Assembly (NCBI GenBank): GCA_937983035.1
Contig: CALKAN010000015.1
Location: forward strand, 1 to 13,494
From: an uncultured Paenibacillaceae bacterium
GTDB taxonomy: Bacteria; Bacillota; Bacilli; Paenibacillales; CALAME01
Direction: 5' to 3'
Length of the DNA stretch: 13,494 bases
The notes under the pieces were generated by a model. It saw nothing but the letters and a program-made list of their open reading frames with translations, did not search any database and was not told where the DNA came from. Position numbers and translations under genes: made by a program. Below, piece by piece: positions 1 to 6,804 of the stretch; position 1 is the stretch's first letter, and every line of letters begins with the position of its first letter.

Positions 1-13
1 TGTTAAGCGTCCA

Positions 14-991
14 ATGCATCAGACGACAAAACATCTCATAGGCATCGTTGGCGCTCCGAATGAGCGCCACTGCCTTTATTTGGCGCAAGAACTGCGAACG
101 AATCATGCCGTTGAACCGCTTATTTTAAATAATGCGCCGGACATTCCCTTTCCTCTGTCGCTTCATGGCAGCACCGTCTGTTACGAGGATGTGCCGCTGG
201 ATGAACTGCATGTGCTGTACATGCGGGCTTTGTTCCTGCCTACTCCGGCCTTTGATGCCGGCGAAATTGAGGCGCGCATGAAGAAATACGGATATGTCGC
301 ATACGCGGCGCACCGGGAAAGATATGCTGCCTGGCTTTCTTATTTGAAAACGGCTTCGTTGTCCGGCAAATTGGTCGTAAACCCGATCGATTCGCTGCTG
401 CTCCACTTTGCCAAGCCTTATCAAACCGAGCTGTTGCGAAGCAAAGGATTGCCTGTGCCTGATACGTTAGTCACAAGCAGCGCACAATTGCTGCTCGATT
501 TTTGCAAAGACAAAGAAGTCGTGTACAAGCCGGTCGCCGGAGGCGCTTTATGCCGCAAATTAACTGAAGAGGATAAACAGCCGGAACGATTGCAGCGATT
601 GGCTTCCGCGCCGGTGCAATTCCAAGAATACGTTCCGGGGCATGACTTGCGCGTCTTCGTATTGGACGGCCGAGTCATCGCTTCTTTTTTATTGGAAAGC
701 GATCACATTGATTTCCGGGAAGGCGAGGCTGAGTTAACTAAGCATACGCTTGATCCGGAAATTGCGGCCGTATGCATTCGCGCCTGCCGCGAACTCGGAC
801 TGCTGTTCAGCGGCGTCGATCTCAAGCTGCGCGCAGACGGATCGGTTGTGCTCATCGAATGCAATCCGAGCCCGATGTTCGAAGGGTTCGACCGCATCCT
901 TTCCGGTCATGAGCGCATCGTTTCACAGCTGGCGGACTATTTAACCGAGCAAGCGAGAACCGCTGCCAATGGAGCCCCCTCCGTCTTGTGA
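14..991 (+). CDS. ATP-grasp family ligase (RimK/glutathione synthetase-like)
   Basis: Probable cytoplasmic ATP-dependent carboxylate-amine/thiol ligase; the substrate cannot be told from sequence. The N-terminal pre-ATP-grasp region begins with a Rossmann-like strand (KHLIGIVGAP, residues 6-14). The ATP-grasp core follows: YKPVAGGALCRK (171-182, ATP-binding lysine and glycine loop), QEYVPGHDLRVFVLDG (204-219), SGVDLKL (266-272), and the metal-binding IECNPSP (281-287). This order is typical of RimK-like ligases, and 325 residues is a normal length. The ATG at 14 has no ribosome binding site in the 13 visible upstream bases, and its frame stays open to the window edge, so the true start may lie outside; the N-terminal strand suggests it is close. 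The stop codon sits inside the terminator hairpin that follows. Family assignment is good, exact function unknown. Confidence 0.85.
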   Translation: MHQTTKHLIGIVGAPNERHCLYLAQELRTNHAVEPLILNNAPDIPFPLSLHGSTVCYEDVPLDELHVLYMRALFLPTPAFDAGEIEARMKKYGYVAYAAHRERYAAWLSYLKTASLSGKLVVNPIDSLLLHFAKPYQTELLRSKGLPVPDTLVTSSAQLLLDFCKDKEVVYKPVAGGALCRKLTEEDKQPERLQRLASAPVQFQEYVPGHDLRVFVLDGRVIASFLLESDHIDFREGEAELTKHTLDPEIAAVCIRACRELGLLFSGVDLKLRADGSVVLIECNPSPMFEGFDRILSGHERIVSQLADYLTEQARTAANGAPSVL

Positions 992-1006
992 GGGCGGCTC
1001 TTTTTT
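972..1006 (+). terminator. Rho-independent terminator overlapping the ATP-grasp stop codon
   Basis: GAGCCCCCTC (972-981) pairs with GAGGGCGGCTC (990-1000) with one bulged C, loop of about 8 nt, followed by six T (1001-1006). The TGA stop (989-991) lies at the loop/right-arm junction. The opposite strand has no T-run after the hairpin, so it does not serve the convergent YitT gene. Confidence 0.85.
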
Positions 1007-1029
1007 ATGCCACATACTTAAAATCTCGC

Positions 1030-1845
1030 TCATCTGCGAAAATTCCCCATAATTTCCAACGTTTGATTCACGGTGACGAATGCGTCCGGATCTACTTTTT
1101 TAATGATGTCTTTGACAAAAGCGAGTTCGTATTTCGTAATGACGGTAAATAAAATTTTTCGCTTCGCTTTCGAAAACGCCCCTTCTCCTTCCATCACCGT
1201 AATGCCGCGCAGCAATCGGCCCAGCAGCTCTTTCTTGATCTCTTCCTCTCTGCTTGTAATCACCATCAGCGACAATTTCATATGTTTCGTATGAATGCGA
1301 TCGATGACGACGCCGGTAATATAAATTGAGGCCATCGTATACATCGCCAGTTCCCAAGAGAAAATAAAACCCGATAAAAACACGACGACGCTGTTCAGCA
1401 CAAAGATCAAACCGCCGATGGGAATGTCTCTCTTTCGTGTCAAAAGCAAACTGATGATGTCAAAGCCGCCGGTAGAACCGTAATAGCGAATAATCAAACC
1501 GATCGCGATGCCGGATATCACTCCCCCGAACACGGATGAAAGCAAGGCATCGTCAGTCAAGCTTTGCACGGGGATATAGATCATGGCAATCGAGGTGACT
1601 AAAACCGAAAAAAGACTGTTTGCAATAAAAACTTTTCCCAGCTTCATCCAGCCGACGATCAAGATCGGAATGTTGAGCAGAACGATCCATATCCCGGTAT
1701 TGATCGGCGTCATCAGTCCCAAGATCATGGCGATCCCCGTCACCCCTCCTGTCAACACTTCATGCGGAAGCAAAAATACGTTAAAAGCCCAGCCGAGCGC
1801 AATCGAAGCAGCGAAAATGATGACGTATTGGAAAAATATTTTCAA
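1030..1845 (-). CDS. YitT family membrane protein (DUF2179 C-terminal domain)
   Basis: Integral membrane protein of the YitT family, widespread in Firmicutes, with no settled transport substrate. The N-terminal two thirds is a run of hydrophobic helices (for example FFQYVIIFAASIALGWAF and a segment around GGVISGIAIGLIIRYYG). The glycine-rich LLPHEVLTGGVTGIAMI after the first helix and GGFDIISLLLTRK are family hallmarks. The last ~60 residues (ITVMEGEGAFSKAKRKILF to the end) form the soluble DUF2179 domain. Start choice: an ATG at 1860 is in frame but has no ribosome binding site, whereas AGGTGG (1857-1852) lies 6 nt before a TTG at 1845, giving MKIFFQYV; I favour the TTG. The gene is divergent from the CapA-type lipoprotein across about 150 bp. 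No terminator was seen downstream. Confidence 0.88.
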   Translation of the reverse strand: MKIFFQYVIIFAASIALGWAFNVFLLPHEVLTGGVTGIAMILGLMTPINTGIWIVLLNIPILIVGWMKLGKVFIANSLFSVLVTSIAMIYIPVQSLTDDALLSSVFGGVISGIAIGLIIRYYGSTGGFDIISLLLTRKRDIPIGGLIFVLNSVVVFLSGFIFSWELAMYTMASIYITGVVIDRIHTKHMKLSLMVITSREEEIKKELLGRLLRGITVMEGEGAFSKAKRKILFTVITKYELAFVKDIIKKVDPDAFVTVNQTLEIMGNFRR

Positions 1846-2010
1846 CAACAACCACCTCATTCACAACGGCAATTCGTAATCACGATCCATAAACATATGT
1901 CATAACAGGCGCGGACATGGTAAGATGGAATAAAAACCATTTATCGCTAGTATTGCCGAGCAGAGGATTGCATATCCCATCGGCTGCCGATTTAATGCGG
2001 AGGAACCATA

Positions 2011-3234
2011 ATGAATCGCTATGCAAACATGTTATTATTCGGAATAATCGTTATTTTGATGTTATTTCTTGCGGCGTGCACAGCCGTCGATCACGCTGAG
2101 AAAGACCAAGCTGACATTACATCGCCTCAATCATCAGAAAAGCCGCAATCCACTCCTGATCCTGTTCACGATGCTGCGCAGCCAGAATCGCCGAAACCGC
2201 CCGAACGAGCGGAACCCATCGTCCATCAAGCGACGCTGGCAGCGGTCGGCGACATTATCGTCTACAGCTCGATGTGGCGGGATGCAGCCACTGAAAACGG
2301 GTTTGACTTCCTCTATATGTTCGAACACGTCAAACAATATTTTGCTGAGGCAGATGTGGTGTTTGCCAATCAAGAAACGATGATCGGAGGCGAATCGCTG
2401 GGCTTGTCCGACTATCCCAGATTTAACAGCCCGTTCGCCATTGCAGATGCCTTGAAGGAAATCGGCGTCAGCATCGTCAGCATCGCGAATAATCATACGC
2501 TGGATCGCGGCGTGCAAGCGGTGGAAAACGGGGCGGCGTATTGGAATGAACTGGGCATTCCATATACCGGCGCTTATCCGTCTGAAGAAGACGCAAAACA
2601 AATTCGAACGATTGAAGCCGGCGGCATCCGTTTCGCCTTTCTCGCATACACGTACGGGACGAACGGAATACCGCTTCCGCCGGACAAGCCGTGGATCGTT
2701 AATCTGCTGGATGAGGAGAAGATCAAAAGCGATATAGCGTCCGCAAAGGAGCTGGCAGATATCGTCGTCGTCAGTTATCATTTCGGCAATGAATATGAAC
2801 GAATGCCGAACGAAGCGCAGAAACATTGGGCGCAAATCGCTGCCGACAGCGGCGCGCACATCGTCCTCGGCCACCATCCGCATGTGCTGCAGCCGCTGGA
2901 ATGGCGGCAGCAACCGAACGGGGAGCGCACGCTCGTTGCGTATTCTCTGGGGAATTTTCTCGCTGCTCAAGAGGGCATCTATAAAGATCTGGGGGGAATT
3001 TTGCTGGTCGAAATCGAAAAAACAGTGACGGATGAAGACACATCGATTACGATCCATACTCCTGATTTCATCCCGACATGGATTCACAAAAAAAATTGGA
3101 GGGATTATCGCATCATTCCCCTCCATCAAGTCAGTGAAGATGTTCTTCCGAATGCTAGAAAGCACGAAGAGGAAATGATCTCCCATCTTCGCACTTGGAT
3201 GCCGGACTTAAATTTTCCATACAGCAACGATTAA
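2011..3234 (+). CDS. CapA/PgsA family lipoprotein (metallophosphatase-like)
   Basis: Membrane-anchored extracytoplasmic protein of the CapA family, related to PgsA of poly-gamma-glutamate synthesis; members have a calcineurin-like phosphoesterase fold. A type II signal peptide ends in lipobox LAAC, lipidated Cys23, followed by a Pro/Glu/Ser-rich tether (about 30-70). Family motifs in order: AVGDIIVYSS (78-87), FANQETMIGG (118-127), IANNHTLDRG (158-167), VSYHFGNEY (254-262), VLGHHPHVLQPLE (285-297), YSLGNFLAAQ (311-320). A ribosome binding site GGAGG at 1998-2002 supports the ATG at 2011. No pgsB/pgsC homologue is adjacent, so a role in poly-glutamate export is not supported here; related stand-alone CapA-like lipoproteins are common in Bacillales. 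Its stop overlaps the convergent ATPase stop by 4 bp. Confidence 0.9.
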   Translation: MNRYANMLLFGIIVILMLFLAACTAVDHAEKDQADITSPQSSEKPQSTPDPVHDAAQPESPKPPERAEPIVHQATLAAVGDIIVYSSMWRDAATENGFDFLYMFEHVKQYFAEADVVFANQETMIGGESLGLSDYPRFNSPFAIADALKEIGVSIVSIANNHTLDRGVQAVENGAAYWNELGIPYTGAYPSEEDAKQIRTIEAGGIRFAFLAYTYGTNGIPLPPDKPWIVNLLDEEKIKSDIASAKELADIVVVSYHFGNEYERMPNEAQKHWAQIAADSGAHIVLGHHPHVLQPLEWRQQPNGERTLVAYSLGNFLAAQEGIYKDLGGILLVEIEKTVTDEDTSITIHTPDFIPTWIHKKNWRDYRIIPLHQVSEDVLPNARKHEEEMISHLRTWMPDLNFPYSND

Positions 3235-4340
3235 TTGTGATGAGAGACGCGCTCGGAGAGAGCTTCCAGCTGTTCTTCGATCCAGTCTCTCTTCTGATTG
3301 ACGATCGTAAAATCCATCGCCGCCACATAAATATGCTCAAGCTGGTCATGCAGCTGTTTCGCCCGGGCTAAATGACCGATCGATTGCTTCATTAAGCCGG
3401 AATATTGCTTCCGGAACTGAGCGATCTGTTCAGCATGCGCCTCATCGACTCCCGGCGGGAAGCATCGAGCATACATATCAATGATTTCATCTCCTTCGCG
3501 TTCTGGAAAATGTTCATGCGGCGCCGTGCTGTCGAATATGGCCAGATCTGCTTCCCGAAAAATCAACATATCAATGCTGTCCGGATCGAAGCCGCAATGA
3601 TAAATTTCCACATCGAATCCCCGCTCTTGGGCATGCGCGGCGATTTTTTTCAGCATCGTTGATTTTCCAGATCCCGGCCGCCCTTTCAGGAAAAACCTTT
3701 GCTTGATGTCTTCCGTTAAATTCGGAATGTAATCAACGGCTCCGATCGGCGTGGCCGCGCCCAAGAAGCGCCGGGAAATTTTCGCTTGCTTATCCAATGT
3801 TTTCGTCCCAAAGAAGCGCTCTTTCAATTCTTCCGTCAGATTGTCCGCCTTTTCAACATCCATGCTGTGAATATACACCGCTTCCCAGCCGTCATGCACG
3901 CGCAGCGCTTCAGCGAATCCTTTGTACGCCTGCTCATACGCTTCTGTAATTTGGGCTCGGATCGAGGCAATCCGATCTTTTTGCAGCGCCAAAGCCTGTG
4001 AATCCCATGCTTCTCCCAAATTGACGTATTCTTCTACGGCGCCGGGAAGCTTAGGCTCAATGACATGCGGGGCCGTGCCGTCAACAACGGCCGCTTTCCA
4101 AGCAGGTATGATAATCCCGTCCAGCGAATCGTTATCAGATGCGCACGGGAGAAGCCAAATTTCGTCCGTCTTTCCCATGACTCGTTCTGCAATCGTGCGT
4201 ATAATCGTGGACTTTCCAGTCCCCGGCCCGCCTTTCAATATAAAAACGCGGTCTAATCCTTCCAGCAATGAATCATAAAAATGCACAAATCCTTTCGATG
4301 TATTGCCTCCGGCAAAAAAACGCCTGATTTTTGTTTTCAT
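3231..4340 (-). CDS. PRK06851-like ATPase with two tandem P-loop domains
   Basis: Cytoplasmic putative nucleotide-binding protein of unknown function, resembling the PRK06851 family of Bacillales. It is an internal duplication. Half one has Walker A GGPGTGKST (37-45) and an acidic strand AAVVDGTAPH (83-92). Half two has Walker A GRPGSGKST (220-228) and LAIFDSTAPHEH (266-277). Both halves also share a preceding RRF segment and a CxxDxDSxD-type stretch (CASDNDSLDG, then CGFDPDSIDM), so both sites look intact. A helical, charged region (about 110-185) separates them. The 369-residue length fits the family. AGGAAGGTG lies about 10 nt before the ATG. The gene is divergent from xerS across a 310-bp gap and convergent with the CapA-type gene. 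Family resemblance is from memory of the motif pattern; the duplication is read directly. Confidence 0.8.
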   Translation of the reverse strand: MKTKIRRFFAGGNTSKGFVHFYDSLLEGLDRVFILKGGPGTGKSTIIRTIAERVMGKTDEIWLLPCASDNDSLDGIIIPAWKAAVVDGTAPHVIEPKLPGAVEEYVNLGEAWDSQALALQKDRIASIRAQITEAYEQAYKGFAEALRVHDGWEAVYIHSMDVEKADNLTEELKERFFGTKTLDKQAKISRRFLGAATPIGAVDYIPNLTEDIKQRFFLKGRPGSGKSTMLKKIAAHAQERGFDVEIYHCGFDPDSIDMLIFREADLAIFDSTAPHEHFPEREGDEIIDMYARCFPPGVDEAHAEQIAQFRKQYSGLMKQSIGHLARAKQLHDQLEHIYVAAMDFTIVNQKRDWIEEQLEALSERVSHHN

Positions 4341-4602
4341 GCGAATTCAGCACCTTCCTCTTGGGCGAATGTCATGATATCAGTATATTCACTTCACCCG
4401 CGAAAGTGCAAACCGCATCAGCCGGCAGATCGGTCTGGCAGCACGCTCATGATGATATATTTTATGTTTTGCTTGTTCATGGCGCAATTATTCAATGGAT
4501 CCATAATCAACGCAAATGCTGGTTCATTGATATTAAAAAACGCAAGCAAGCAAATGGAAACAAACAAGCGCATGACGACCCGGGCCGCTTGAAGAAAGAA
4601 AG
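4341..4602. other. Gene-poor gap between divergent ATPase and xerS genes
   Basis: About 260 bp between the ATPase start and the xerS control region. Short open frames exist on both strands, including a + frame that runs to a stop at the TATAAT at 4626 and a hydrophobic-looking minus frame starting near 4612, but none has a ribosome binding site before a start codon or resembles a known family. I see no convincing hairpin terminator or RNA here. It presumably holds the ATPase promoter; I could not pick out convincing -35/-10 pairs. Confidence 0.5.
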
Positions 4603-4631
4603 CAGCCGCCATGTTTCAAACATGGTATAAT
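4603..4631 (+). promoter_or_regulatory. Putative xerS promoter with a palindrome filling the -35/-10 spacer
   Basis: A perfect TATAAT (4626-4631) preceded by TGG gives an extended -10. The 17 bp immediately upstream (4609-4625) are a perfect inverted repeat, CCATGTTT-C-AAACATGG. The hexamer at the -35 position (CAGCCG, 4603-4608) is poor, as extended -10 promoters tolerate. A start site near 4638 would leave only about 12 nt before the GTG at 4651, so the ribosome binding site would sit at the very 5' end. The palindrome could be a repressor operator, or part of a recombinase target site; neither is proven. Confidence 0.55.
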
Positions 4632-4650
4632 TATCCTTAGAAAGGTGTGA

Positions 4651-5727
4651 GTGTCAGTGAATGTAATCAAACTGAAAGACCGGCAACAATTAGAAAAGAA
4701 ACTGCCCTCTATGCCTTGGTACGTAGAACAATTCATTAACTATAAGCTGCCTGATCTGTCCCCGTCCACTTTGCTGGAATATGTGCGGGATTATGAAACG
4801 TTCTTTTCTTGGATGCTGGCAGAAGGGTTGAGCAAAGGCAGCAAAATCAGTGAAGTTTCGCTGAAGGAGCTTGAGGAATTGCGCATGGAGAACGTCGATA
4901 ACTTTCGGATGTACTTGGCTGCGCGCACAAAAAATGCGAATTCCAGAACAACGATCACGCGCAAGTTATCCTCTCTTCGTTCCTTGTTCCATTATTTGAG
5001 CCAAATTGCTGAAGATGAACATTTCTACCCGCTGTTAAAAAGAAACGTCATGGCGAAAGTGAACATTAGACGAACGCTGAAAGCGAAAGACACGGCGGCC
5101 AAGTTAGAAGGAAAGCTGCTGCAAGAGGAAGAAATCGTCGAATTTATTGAATACGTTCGTACCGGATACGGAGCCGATGTGGAAAATAACAAGCAAGCGC
5201 TGCATGCATATGAGAAAAATAGAATCAGAGATTTGAGCATCATCAGTTTGATCTTGCATTCTGGATTGCGCGTATCGGAAGTCGTAAACATGAATGTGGA
5301 AGATATTGATACGAAAAAGAAAATCGTTTATGTATATCGCAAAGGAAAAAATGACGACACGTTCAAGTCGCCGGTCTATTTCCGGCAAGAAGCCGTCGAC
5401 ATTTTGGAAGAATATTTGAAAATCAGGGAAGCAAGATACCAGCCGCCCAAACATGAAAAAGCTCTGTTCCTCGCCATCGCCAACGGAAAAAAGGAAGGCG
5501 CCCGCATGAGCAAAAGAGCCATTCAACAGATGGTGATCAAATACGCCAAGCGTTTCGGAAAACCGACGCTTACCGTTCATAAATTGCGCCACTCGTTTGC
5601 AACGGATTATTACTTGCGCAACGACCTGTATAAAACGCAAGAACAGTTGGGACATGCATCACCGGAAACGACAGAAATTTATGCCCACCTCACGGACCGC
5701 ACGATGGCTGAAGCGATCGATCGATAA
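4651..5727 (+). CDS. xerS: Tyrosine recombinase, XerS-type
   Basis: Site-specific DNA recombinase/integrase of the XerS type (single-recombinase chromosome dimer resolution in streptococci; the role of Bacillales homologues is less clear because XerC/XerD are usually also present). An N-terminal core-binding domain (about 22-125) is followed by the catalytic domain (about 155-358). Catalytic residues are all visible: Arg207 in SGLRVSEV, Lys231 in YRKGK, His310 and Arg313 in HKLRHSFAT, His335 in LGHASPE, nucleophile Tyr344 in EIYAHL. Length 358 matches XerS (about 356). Start: AAAGG (4641-4645) is 5 nt before GTG 4651; an in-frame GTG at 4657 is equally possible if AAAGGTG is the site. No integrated element or att-like duplication was recognised nearby, so this looks like a housekeeping or stand-alone gene rather than a phage integrase. 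Confidence 0.88.
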   Translation: MSVNVIKLKDRQQLEKKLPSMPWYVEQFINYKLPDLSPSTLLEYVRDYETFFSWMLAEGLSKGSKISEVSLKELEELRMENVDNFRMYLAARTKNANSRTTITRKLSSLRSLFHYLSQIAEDEHFYPLLKRNVMAKVNIRRTLKAKDTAAKLEGKLLQEEEIVEFIEYVRTGYGADVENNKQALHAYEKNRIRDLSIISLILHSGLRVSEVVNMNVEDIDTKKKIVYVYRKGKNDDTFKSPVYFRQEAVDILEEYLKIREARYQPPKHEKALFLAIANGKKEGARMSKRAIQQMVIKYAKRFGKPTLTVHKLRHSFATDYYLRNDLYKTQEQLGHASPETTEIYAHLTDRTMAEAIDR

Positions 5728-5732
5728 ATAAC

Positions 5733-5782
5733 GGCTGGATCATCGCTGGATTTGCAATCAGACGCAATCTGAAGTTCCAGCC
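5733..5782. repeat. Inverted repeat downstream of xerS
   Basis: GGCTGGA (5733-5739) pairs with TCCAGCC (5776-5782). The enclosed stretch contains GCAATC twice (5754-5759 and 5764-5769) and a small CAGA/TCTG hairpin. No T-run follows on the + strand, so it is not a standard terminator for xerS, though it could act as an RNA 3'-end structure. Confidence 0.45.
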
Positions 5783-5802
5783 AAGTCAAACATGCTTTAA
5801 AA

Positions 5803-5854
5803 ATATACAGGCGGCAACAGGAAGATCGATCTGTCAGCTCTTCCCATTGCCGCC
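5803..5854 (-). terminator. Long imperfect hairpin, possible terminator of the isomerase gene
   Basis: A 16-nt left arm (5810-5825, GGCGGCAACAGGAAGA) pairs with 5839-5854 (TCTTCCCATTGCCGCC) with two adjacent mismatches and a 13-nt loop. Read on the minus strand it is followed, after about 6 nt, by five T (down to about 5799), so it may terminate the isomerase transcript about 70 nt after its stop. A second perfect hairpin, GCGGT-ATA-ACCGC, lies at 5866-5878 between the two. The weak, displaced T-run keeps confidence low. Confidence 0.45.
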
Positions 5855-5924
5855 ATGAAAATAAAGCGGTATAACCGCCATCCTCACAATCCTATAAAGA
5901 GGAGATGTATCCAATATTTATCAA

Positions 5925-6689
5925 TTAGAACGATGCGCCCATGCGCTGCAGATTCCGTTGGCTGATCGCCAAGCTTTCAAACGGGCTGCGGTCATAACAT
6001 TGGTCTTGTTCGACGGCTCCCCACTCTACGCCGATCTCTTCACATGCTTTCAAAATCTTCTCAAAGTTCATGTTGCCTTCCCCTACTTCCGCAAAGAGCT
6101 GTTTGCGGTCAGGAGTAACAACCATGTCTTTCAAGTGCACGACTTTCATTCTTCCGCGCACTTTCTCAATCCAATCGATCACATCCGCGCCGCCGGCTTG
6201 CACCCAGTACACGTCCAGTTCGAAGTCCACGGCTTCTGGATCGCTTTCTTCAAATAAAATTTCCAAACCTGTCTTGCCGTCAAATTTGGCAAATTCAAAA
6301 TCATGATTGTGATAAATAAATTGGAGACCTGCTTGCTTTAACTCGCGGCCGATTTCGGAAGCAATTTTCGCGAATTCAGAATAGCCTTCTTTCGTGCGGT
6401 ATTCGCCTGGAAGTCCGCCCAAGCCGACGTATTTGCAGTCCCAAATTTTATGCTTTTCGATCACTTTGTCCAAATTGTCTTTTAAATCTTGCCAGCCGAC
6501 ATGCGTTGCGCAAATCGTCAATCCTGCTTCATCGGCAAGTTCTTTTAAAGCTTGGTCATCAATGGGGCCCATTCCGGAAACTTGAACGGCATTATAACCG
6601 ATTTCTTTGACTTTCTTCAAAGTTTCGGCGATATCTTCAGGCGTCTTTAAATATTCCCTTAACGTATACAGCTGAGCAGCGATTTTCAT
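5925..6689 (-). CDS. Sugar phosphate isomerase/epimerase-like TIM-barrel protein
   Basis: Xylose isomerase-like TIM barrel (AP endonuclease family 2 superfamily, COG1082), the fold of IolE/IolH and related carbohydrate isomerases and dehydratases; the substrate is unknown. Residues from the start MKIAAQLYTLREY: AQLYTL (4-9) is the first strand; FIYHNHDFEF (124-133) carries the typical HNHDxEF; FELDVYWV (156-163) holds the acidic metal ligand; VVHLKDM (183-189) holds a metal-binding His; AVEQD (225-229) carries the terminal Glu. Length 254 is normal. AGGTGG about 5 nt upstream fixes the ATG at 6689 rather than an ATG 36 nt further upstream. It follows the DNA ligase gene by about 115 bp but has its own likely promoter with a tandem repeat. 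No sugar transporter or regulator gene is adjacent. Confidence 0.85.
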   Translation of the reverse strand: MKIAAQLYTLREYLKTPEDIAETLKKVKEIGYNAVQVSGMGPIDDQALKELADEAGLTICATHVGWQDLKDNLDKVIEKHKIWDCKYVGLGGLPGEYRTKEGYSEFAKIASEIGRELKQAGLQFIYHNHDFEFAKFDGKTGLEILFEESDPEAVDFELDVYWVQAGGADVIDWIEKVRGRMKVVHLKDMVVTPDRKQLFAEVGEGNMNFEKILKACEEIGVEWGAVEQDQCYDRSPFESLAISQRNLQRMGASF

Positions 6690-6739
6690 ATTATCCACCT
6701 CTATTATGGTTTTTAGCATTTGCAAATTGCCCGCCCCTT

Positions 6740-6745
6740 ATTATA
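6740..6745 (-). promoter_or_regulatory. Candidate -10 element of the isomerase gene
   Basis: A perfect TATAAT on the minus strand about 50 bp before the isomerase ATG. The hexamer 17 bp upstream (GGATTT) is a poor -35 and lies inside the tandem repeat, which would fit an activator-dependent promoter. This is inference from sequence pattern only. Confidence 0.5.
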
Positions 6746-6754
6746 TTCGATATT

Positions 6755-6794
6755 CATGTCTAAAATCCTGCCTCCATGTCTAAAATCATGCCTC
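6755..6794. repeat. Two-copy 20-bp tandem direct repeat upstream of the isomerase promoter
   Basis: CATGTCTAAAATCCTGCCTC (6755-6774) is followed immediately by a copy (6775-6794) differing only at one base (C to A at position 13). The period is about two helical turns, so two protein subunits could bind the same face of the helix. It covers roughly -22 to -61 relative to the start site inferred from the TATAAT at 6740-6745, the position of a typical activator site. Confidence 0.75.
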
Positions 6795-6804
6795 AAAATT
6801 GATG

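Noticed and set aside
2134..3186. Long 350-codon open frame on the minus strand opposite the CapA-type gene
   Set aside because: It is antisense to a gene with clear family motifs, its translation is low-complexity (Arg/Phe-rich) and unlike any family, and it lacks a ribosome binding site.
4418..4612. 64-codon minus-strand frame with a hydrophobic signal-like segment
   Set aside because: No ribosome binding site before either possible ATG, and its start lies in the palindrome; a chance hydrophobic frame is more likely.
4331..4630. 99-codon + strand open frame in the gap before xerS
   Set aside because: It starts inside the ATPase 5' end, has no ribosome binding site, resembles no family, and ends at the xerS TATAAT; treated as chance.
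5104..5655. 183-codon minus-strand frame inside xerS
   Set aside because: Shadow of the recombinase catalytic domain; Phe/Ile-rich composition typical of antisense translation.
4651..5727. xerS as the integrase of a mobile element
   Set aside because: No att-like direct repeats at a tRNA, no phage or conjugation genes, and flanking genes look chromosomal; the protein matches the XerS layout instead.
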